Source of the DNA: CAZLIC01 sp964559535
Lineage (GTDB): Bacteria > Pseudomonadota > Alphaproteobacteria > Rhodobacterales > Rhodobacteraceae
Assembly (NCBI GenBank): GCA_964559535.1
Contig: CAZLIC010000004.1
Location: 39,705 to 103,704, forward strand
Length of the DNA stretch: 64,000 nucleotides
Direction of reading: 5' to 3'
Part shown: positions 58,411 through 64,000 of the stretch, in pieces
Layout of the letters: every line of letters starts with the position of its first letter
Position numbering within the stretch: the stretch's first letter is position 1
The notes under the pieces: generated by a model
The model's database searches: none
Told to the model about the DNA's origin: nothing
The model's input: the letters and a program-made list of their open reading frames with translations, nothing else
Position numbers and translations under genes: made by a program

Positions 58411-59799
58411 ATGGATTCAATTGTCATTGTCGCAATCATCTGGTTCGTTGCGGCCCCGCTGTTCCTTATCCTCTGGTTGCTCGCAAAACGACGGCTGAAA
58501 TACAGGATCGCCGAGGCAGAACGCGAGACGGAGTTGCATCGAGAAGCAATTGCCAGCGTCGAACGCGCGCATGACGCGACGAAGGCGAAGTATGGCGGGA
58601 TCATCTCCCAGGAGGCCGAAGTCGCACGCCTCGAACAGGAGGCCACCCGGCTGAGATCGGATATCGAAACTGTCCGATCCATCTATGCCGAAAAACGCGT
58701 CCTCCTCGATCAACTCGAACAGCAGGTCGCGATCTACGACGAGCGCCTCGCGTTTGCGGAACTCGGGGTCTATGAGCCCCATTTCGATTTCACCGACAGC
58801 GAGGCCTACAAGACCAAGATCCTCGAAGTCCGGGATCGGCAGAAATCCATGATCTCCTCGAAGCAGGCAGCACTTTGCCCAACGGACTGGTCCGTGGAGG
58901 GCAGCAAGGCCAAAGGTGCAACTATGATCAACCGGCAGACCCGGCTGACCATGCGCGCGTTCAACAATGAATGCGAAGCCGCCATCGCCAATGTTCGGTG
59001 GAACAATGCCGTCGCAATGGAGAAACGGGTTTTGTCGGCCGCGGCAGCCATCAACAAGGAGAACACCTCTCTCAACCTGACGCTGAACGACCGCTACGTA
59101 GCGCTCAAGATCGAGGAACTGCGCCTGACCCACGAGTACCGCGAGCAATTGAAGCAGGAGAAAGAGGAGCGCGCCGAACTGGCTCGGGCCGAGAGGGAAG
59201 AGAAGAAGCTTCTCGTCGAAGCCGAAGCCGCCGAACGGGAGGAAGCGAAGTATCAGGCTATGCTCGAGAAGGCGCGCAAGGAGTCAGACAGCGAAGGTAA
59301 TCGCCGCCGCATCGAGGAACTCGAGGCAGCTCTTGCGGCAGCCCACGCCGCGAGCGAGCGGGCGCGTGCCATGGCCGAGATGACCCGATCCGGCTATGTC
59401 TACATCATCTCGAATGTGGGTTCTTTCGGCGAGGACGTCGTGAAGATCGGGCTCACGCGACGGCTCGATCCCGATGACCGCATCCGCGAACTCGGCGATG
59501 CAAGCGTACCCTTCGGCTTCGACATTCACGCGATGATCTACAGCGATGCCGCACCTACCCTTGAAGGCGCACTGCACAAGGAGTTCGCCGAGCGCCGGAT
59601 CAACATGTCGAACTTCCGGAAGGAGTTTTTCCGGGTGTCGCTCGACGAGGTCGAAGCCGCAGTTGCGCGCCTGGCGCCAGAAGCCGGGTTCTTCAAGGAC
59701 CGAGAGGCACAGGAGCGGCACGAAACTCTCGCCCGACGAAACGCTATCTTGCTGGATATGCAGTCCGTGGCGGCGAAGTCGCTTCCGGCAACCATCTGA
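58411..59799 (+). CDS. Membrane-anchored DUF4041 protein with GIY-YIG nuclease domain
   Basis: A 462-residue protein: one membrane helix (3-24), a coiled coil (about 30-105), a DUF4041 region (about 105-235, QAALCPTDWSVEG), another charged coiled coil (about 240-325) and a T5orf172/Mug113-type GIY-YIG nuclease domain (about 328-430, with GYVYIISNVGSFG and VKIGLTRR, E in LEGALHKEF). DUF4041-GIY-YIG genes are widespread on mobile elements and in phages. A nuclease tethered to the inner membrane would act on DNA entering the cell; this is inference. Ends just before the DUF2493 gene on the opposite strand. Confidence 0.82.
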   Translation: MDSIVIVAIIWFVAAPLFLILWLLAKRRLKYRIAEAERETELHREAIASVERAHDATKAKYGGIISQEAEVARLEQEATRLRSDIETVRSIYAEKRVLLDQLEQQVAIYDERLAFAELGVYEPHFDFTDSEAYKTKILEVRDRQKSMISSKQAALCPTDWSVEGSKAKGATMINRQTRLTMRAFNNECEAAIANVRWNNAVAMEKRVLSAAAAINKENTSLNLTLNDRYVALKIEELRLTHEYREQLKQEKEERAELARAEREEKKLLVEAEAAEREEAKYQAMLEKARKESDSEGNRRRIEELEAALAAAHAASERARAMAEMTRSGYVYIISNVGSFGEDVVKIGLTRRLDPDDRIRELGDASVPFGFDIHAMIYSDAAPTLEGALHKEFAERRINMSNFRKEFFRVSLDEVEAAVARLAPEAGFFKDREAQERHETLARRNAILLDMQSVAAKSLPATI

Positions 59800-59840
59800 A
59801 GAGTTTGCGGACTGCAGTGGTGCGCTTCGAAGATGGAAGT

Positions 59841-59858
59841 CGGGGGCTCACGCCCCCG
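59841..59858 (+). terminator. GC hairpin between convergent genes
   Basis: CGGGGGC (59841-59847) pairs with GCCCCCG (59852-59858) around TCAC. It overlaps the stop of the leftward DUF2493 gene and follows the DUF4041 gene. No T run, but the compact stem suits a shared terminator. Confidence 0.45.
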
Positions 59859-60771
59859 CCGCCATGCGGTAGACCGGGATGCCCATCTTGCGGGCCTTGT
59901 CGGCCAGGTTGTCCTGGATGCCGGTGCCCGGGAAGACCACGACGCCGATCGGCATGCAGTCGAGCATCTGGTCATTGCGCTTGAAGGGTGCGGCCTTGGC
60001 GTGCTTGGTCCAATCCGGTTTGAACGCGACCTGCGGCACTTTGCGGTTGGAGGCCCAGGTGGCAGCGATGCGCTCGGCGCCCTTGGGTGAGCCGCCGTGC
60101 AGCAGCACCATGTCGGGGTGCTTGGCGTAGATCTGATCAAGACGATCCCAGATCAGCCGATGATCGGTGGTGTCCCCGCCCGAGAAGGCTACCTTCGGTC
60201 CCGGAGGCACCAGGCTCTCGGTCTCTGCGCGTTTCTTGGCGGCGATGAAGTCGCGGCTGTCAATCATCGCGGCGGTCAGGTGGCGATGGCTGGTGCGCGA
60301 GCCCGAACGCGGTGACCAGTGCGTGCCGGTGGCCTTTAGGAATAGGTCGGCAGCGGTTTCGCGGAAGAGTTCCATGCTCTCACGCCGATCAATCAGGCCC
60401 TGCCCGATTTCGATGAGCGTTTCAAGCTGAACGGATTTCACCTCGGAGCCGTCCTGTTCGCGCTGAAGGCGTTTCTGCGCTTGCTCGTTGTCGTCAAGTT
60501 TCGTCTCGATCCGCTCGGCAGCGCGGTGGAAGGTGTTGACGGTCGACCACAGGATTTCGTCGAGGTCGAAATCGAGGCTTGTGTCCGCCATGGTGGAAAT
60601 CAGAGCGTCGAAGATGTCGGCGACGGCGGTCTGGATGACCTGGTCTTCGGGTGTGATCCGGGGGTCGGCTTCGCCCGCTGCGGGACGGTAGCCATAGAGC
60701 TGCAGACCTTCGATCATGGTGTCCGTCGGTGAGGAGGTGTGATCGGGTTCGAAGTCTTCAAGGGCGTACAT
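59848..60771 (-). CDS. DUF2493 (SLOG-related) protein
   Basis: A 307-residue protein. The C-terminal half is the DUF2493/YspA Rossmann-like region: VAFSGGDTTDHRLIWDRLD, DMVLLHGGSPKGAERIA and VVVFPGTGIQDNLAD, which bind nucleotide-like ligands in SLOG proteins. The N-terminal half is helical. ATG 60771 follows GGAG by six bases; ATG 60813 and a longer frame are alternatives. Common in alphaproteobacterial conjugative elements beside a Toprim primase and strawberry-notch helicase, as here. Confidence 0.8.
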   Translation of the reverse strand: MYALEDFEPDHTSSPTDTMIEGLQLYGYRPAAGEADPRITPEDQVIQTAVADIFDALISTMADTSLDFDLDEILWSTVNTFHRAAERIETKLDDNEQAQKRLQREQDGSEVKSVQLETLIEIGQGLIDRRESMELFRETAADLFLKATGTHWSPRSGSRTSHRHLTAAMIDSRDFIAAKKRAETESLVPPGPKVAFSGGDTTDHRLIWDRLDQIYAKHPDMVLLHGGSPKGAERIAATWASNRKVPQVAFKPDWTKHAKAAPFKRNDQMLDCMPIGVVVFPGTGIQDNLADKARKMGIPVYRMAAGA

Positions 60772-61095
60772 CGGATGCTCCATCTTCTGGACCGCGACCG
60801 TCGCGGCCTTCATGGCGACGAAAAGCCGACAAGCGGTCCGGTCTGGCAGCCCGAGCCTCTTGCGAGGGCCTTGATGGCCAAGCCCGGCTATTTTGCCTCG
60901 CGATGCAAAGGCGGGGAGACGGGGCCCGCGCGCGACCTGTCGCGTGGGGTGGATCGCCGCCGGCGGAAAATAGTCGGGCGCCGCCATTGCCTGACCGGAC
61001 CGCTTGTGGGCCGCTCGCCCTCTAGAAGGCCGAGGCGCGGTCCCGCTGATGGTACTGCAGCCTCGTATGCCCGTGATGAGATCGGACCTTTTGGA
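60772..61095. other. Intergenic region between DUF2493 and Toprim genes
   Basis: A 324-base gap on the leftward side. The DUF2493 frame remains open for 72 codons into it, which may reflect an alternative longer start. No dyad, promoter pair or small RNA could be supported by eye. Confidence 0.3.
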
Positions 61096-62160
61096 TCACC
61101 CGCTCCGACGGGTCACATAATCCTGCGTCAGGAAGCGACTGACGTCCTCTGGAGCGAGTTGAACCCGGATATGCGCCCGAAGTGCATCCAGACCGCGGGT
61201 GACAAGATCGTCGTTGAAATCCCCCAACATTGGCGAGAGCGTGATTGCCTCGATCCCGACCTCGTGGGCCCGGGCGACCAGACTATCTCTTGCACCGTCC
61301 CCCGCCGGATCGTTGTCGCGGACGATGTAGAGCCTGCGCAGATGTGCCGGAAAGAGGAGAGCTGCGAGATGTCCGGCCGACAGCGCGGCAACCATCGGCA
61401 TTTTGGGCAGGGCCTGTCGGAGGGAGAGCACAGTCTCGATGCCCTCCCCCGCTGCCATGACCTCTTTGGCCACCCCGAACCGGACCGCGTGGCCGAGCAA
61501 ATCCCCCATCGCCTTCCGCTGTGTGTCGACAGGAGCCTTTGAGCCGCCATCACGCGCAAGCCAGGTGCGGTGAACCCCGGTGACCTTGCCTGCGAGGTCG
61601 GTGACGGCAGCGATCATCGCGGGCCAGGTCTCGGTCTGATCCTCGCCCTGCCCCCGATAGTAGCAGTTCGGGTGGAACTTCAGGGCGCTTGTGTCACTGA
61701 GATCTGTGATGCCGCGTCCTGCCAAATAGGTTGCCGCCAGCGAGCCTTTGAGCGGACTGGACATGCTGAGAAGCCGCCCTGCTGCTTCCGACGATCCAGA
61801 GGGTGCGGGTGCAGTCTTGGGTATTGGGGTGTTCGGCACTGGTTCCAGTTGCGGCAGGCTGAGGAAGCGGCGGGCTTCCTCGAGGACGTCGGCGAAATCG
61901 CTGAGCCCAAGGCTTTCGCGAATGACGTCGAGAAGATCACCATGGCTGCCTTCGGACGGATCCTGCCATTTGCCAGCAGCGCCCTTGCCCGAAGCAGGGC
62001 CCGTGAGGCGCACGAACATCGAGCGCCCTGCCGAGTTGCGCACATCGCCAACCTGCCAGTAGTTGCCCTGTCTGCGCCCGTTGGAGAGATAGGCTCGGCA
62101 GACAGCCTCGGCCTGCTGGCCAAGGCGTTGCGCCAAATCTGCGGCATCAATACGGGACAT
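61096..62160 (-). CDS. Toprim-domain primase-like protein
   Basis: A 354-residue protein. The N-terminal part has primase-like segments (NYWQVGDV, GKWQDPSEGSHGDLLDVI) and the C-terminal half is a Toprim fold with GEGIETVLS (E239, E242) and RDNDPAGDG (D282, D284). This is the family of DNA primases encoded on conjugative elements. It would prime synthesis on the transferred strand or during element replication. ATG 62160 overlaps the helicase stop by one base (TGATG). Confidence 0.85.
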   Translation of the reverse strand: MSRIDAADLAQRLGQQAEAVCRAYLSNGRRQGNYWQVGDVRNSAGRSMFVRLTGPASGKGAAGKWQDPSEGSHGDLLDVIRESLGLSDFADVLEEARRFLSLPQLEPVPNTPIPKTAPAPSGSSEAAGRLLSMSSPLKGSLAATYLAGRGITDLSDTSALKFHPNCYYRGQGEDQTETWPAMIAAVTDLAGKVTGVHRTWLARDGGSKAPVDTQRKAMGDLLGHAVRFGVAKEVMAAGEGIETVLSLRQALPKMPMVAALSAGHLAALLFPAHLRRLYIVRDNDPAGDGARDSLVARAHEVGIEAITLSPMLGDFNDDLVTRGLDALRAHIRVQLAPEDVSRFLTQDYVTRRSG

Positions 62161-64000
62161 CAGGCAACCTCACGCTCGGAAATGCGTGAGATAGGCCAGA
62201 GGTTGAAGAGCTTGGCAAGCACTCCCACGCCGTCAGGTCCAACCGGCACGAAGAAGCGAAGTTTCCACGAGATGATCTCGCTGAAGAGACCATAAGCCCG
62301 GAGCCGCTCACACATGCCTTCGGTGAATCCAGTCAACTCGACCCGGTTCACGCCTATGACGCGGGAACGGCGCAATTGCAGGCCTTCGGCCAGATCGAGG
62401 ATGGTCTTGCCCTCGATCAGGGCGGCATAGGCCTGTTCGGCAGAGAGGCTGGGCACCCCTGCCCCGGTTGCCGTTGCAGCCCAGGCGGGCGAGACCCTGC
62501 GGCCGATGATCCGCTCGCCGTCATCGGTCTGCAGCCGGTAGACCCGAGTCTCGTCCTGGGGCAGGCGTTTCCAGACCGGCAGGAGAAGACCGGAGACGAC
62601 ATGCAGCGTGCTGTCGGTGAACTCCGGCACTTCAGTCACCTCGGCATTCCAAGCCGCGACGAAGGTGGGGCGGTCCGTCTCGACCCATTGCGTGCCGCCC
62701 ATCAGCCGGACGGCGATGTTCTGACTTTCCGTGGGACGGATCAGTCGCACGCGCCGCTCGATCTCGCCATCATCCAGCATCAAGCTGGTGGTTGGCACTT
62801 GGACTGCCGCCCTGCCCGAACGGCTGTTGACCATCAGGACGACGCGCGGGTCGTCGAGTTCGGCGAGCGCTTCGTCCAGCAATCGCGGCCGATTACGACG
62901 GCGTTCCGTGATGGAGAGCAGACGGGTTTCCGCGCCGGTGGTCGGATGGGTGTAGATCACTTTTCGGTCGGTGACGCGGAAGCTCTCGGCGCGCAAAGTC
63001 TCCAAGCCGAGATCATAAGTGCCGGACGCCATCGCTCCTGCGATCCGCGCCTCAAGCAGTTGCTCGAAGGCCGTGAAGAGGATGCCCTGCATCTCGATGG
63101 TCAGGGCCAAGAGCCTGTTCAGGAAGGTGGTGATCGGTGGCAGGTCATCCTTGATACCATTGGTGTCCATCAGCTTCAGTCCGGTCGCCGCCTCGAAGCG
63201 CTGCAATGAGCAGCCATCGATCTTGCCACGCACGATCAGAAGGTAAAGCTGGCGCAAGGCGTCGCGGGCATAAAGGCCTTCGAGATTGTCTTCTGGCCGG
63301 AACAGCCCCTGCCCTCCGGTCTGACGTTGCCCGCGGGTGATCGCTCCGAGCGTGTCGAGACGCCGCGCGATGGTGCTGAGAAAGCGCCTTTCCGCCTTCA
63401 CATCGGTCGAGATCGGCCGGAACAGCGGCGGCTGCGCTTGGTTGGTCCGGTTGGTGCGGCCCAGGCCCTGAATGGCGGCATCAGCCTTCCAGCCAGGTTC
63501 CAGCAGGTAATGCACCCGCAGGCGCTGGTTCTTCGCCGAGAATTCGGCGTGATAGCTGCGCCCGGTACCACCGGCATCGGAGAAGATCAGAACGCGCTTC
63601 TGGTCATCCATGAAGGCGGAGGTTTCCGCGAGATTGGCCGAGGGTGCGCGGGTCTCGACCGCCAGCCGCGCCGCAGGGCCATCGCCTTTGCGGATGATGC
63701 GGCGCGACCGGCCCGTGACCTCCGCCACGATCTCCGTCCCGAAATGCTGGATCACCTGATCGAGCGCGCCCGGAGCGGGTGGCAACGATCCGAGATGTTC
63801 CAGCATCGCATCGCGCCGGGCGACGGCCTCGCGGCATTCGACAGGCTGACCATCGCGGAACACCGGGCGCGAGGACAGATTGCCCTCACCATCTGTGTAG
63901 GGCTCATAGAGCTGCACCGGGAAGGAGTGCTGAAGGTACGAGCCAACGTAATATGCCGCGTCCGCGTTATGGAGAGCGCGGCGCTTCATGTCGTTGATGT
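62160..64000 (-). CDS. Strawberry-notch-like helicase, C-terminal part (partial)
   Basis: The reading frame enters from the right edge and ends at TGA 62160-62162. About 613 residues are visible, beginning INDMKRRALHNA. The C-terminal helicase half is clear: VLIFSDAGGTGRSYHAEFSAKN, HYLLEPGWKADAAIQGLGRTNRTNQAQ (motif VI with arginine finger, written by key residues G, GRTNR, Q) and the SBNO C-terminal domain. Strawberry-notch-like helicases are frequent in large alphaproteobacterial conjugative elements. The ATPase motifs I and II lie outside the window. The start is not in the window. Confidence 0.85.
   Translation of the reverse strand, partial: INDMKRRALHNADAAYYVGSYLQHSFPVQLYEPYTDGEGNLSSRPVFRDGQPVECREAVARRDAMLEHLGSLPPAPGALDQVIQHFGTEIVAEVTGRSRRIIRKGDGPAARLAVETRAPSANLAETSAFMDDQKRVLIFSDAGGTGRSYHAEFSAKNQRLRVHYLLEPGWKADAAIQGLGRTNRTNQAQPPLFRPISTDVKAERRFLSTIARRLDTLGAITRGQRQTGGQGLFRPEDNLEGLYARDALRQLYLLIVRGKIDGCSLQRFEAATGLKLMDTNGIKDDLPPITTFLNRLLALTIEMQGILFTAFEQLLEARIAGAMASGTYDLGLETLRAESFRVTDRKVIYTHPTTGAETRLLSITERRRNRPRLLDEALAELDDPRVVLMVNSRSGRAAVQVPTTSLMLDDGEIERRVRLIRPTESQNIAVRLMGGTQWVETDRPTFVAAWNAEVTEVPEFTDSTLHVVSGLLLPVWKRLPQDETRVYRLQTDDGERIIGRRVSPAWAATATGAGVPSLSAEQAYAALIEGKTILDLAEGLQLRRSRVIGVNRVELTGFTEGMCERLRAYGLFSEIISWKLRFFVPVGPDGVGVLAKLFNLWPISRISEREVA

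Overview
The window is GC-rich with dense, overlapping operons. It looks like a Rhodobacterales-type alphaproteobacterium: TRAP and RbsC-type ABC importers with LacI/AraC regulators sit beside a VirB-type conjugation module with a Toprim primase, a DUF2493 protein and a strawberry-notch-like helicase. That placement is inference from gene content. There is no rRNA, tRNA, CRISPR array, recognisable transposase or integrase. Several starts were moved from the longest open frame to the codon with the best ribosome binding site.

Region 1 (1-8.9 kb) begins with the tail of an upstream gene and a sugar-type ABC permease. An unusual membrane operon follows: an 8-codon leader ORF, a type-1 rhodopsin homologue whose retinal-binding lysine is arginine (R212), a flotillin-like SPFH protein, a small four-helix membrane protein and an SSS-family transporter. 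A succinate-semialdehyde dehydrogenase and a LacI regulator close the region.

Region 2 (9-28.9 kb) is catabolic. An alpha/beta hydrolase and two divergent AraC regulators precede an operon of aldehyde dehydrogenase, iron alcohol dehydrogenase and a complete ABC importer. One importer permease is fused to a strictosidine-synthase-like propeller, with a free paralogue immediately downstream. Convergent to it lies a mandelate-racemase-family enzyme, an exported propeller protein and a DUF1330 protein. A TRAP transporter with a class-III aminotransferase ends the region.

Region 3 (29.2-42.6 kb) is a VirB2-VirB11 mating-pair-formation operon. It contains two paralogous lytic transglycosylase domains, one apparently embedded in a VirB5-like scaffold, and a regulatory gap with two dyads in front.

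Region 4 (42.8-47.5 kb) is visibly less GC-rich cargo. One arm is a ubiquitin-like conjugation cassette (DUF6527, ThiF-type E1, multiubiquitin-type Ubl and a repeat protein). Opposite is a four-gene operon (ribbon-helix-helix, GNAT, XRE-like, ImmA-like peptidase) behind four 11-bp tandem repeats and a near-consensus promoter.

Region 5 (47.8-64 kb) holds the coupling protein, an HUH relaxase, a MobC-like protein and an oriT candidate. Then come more cargo (WGR protein, RES/Xre toxin-antitoxin, nuclease-NTPase, EEP hydrolase, pRiA4b-ORF3 protein, DUF4041/GIY-YIG protein) and the DUF2493, Toprim and helicase genes; the helicase runs off the right edge. Regions 3-5 read as an integrative conjugative element or conjugative plasmid whose ends lie outside or are not recognisable here.
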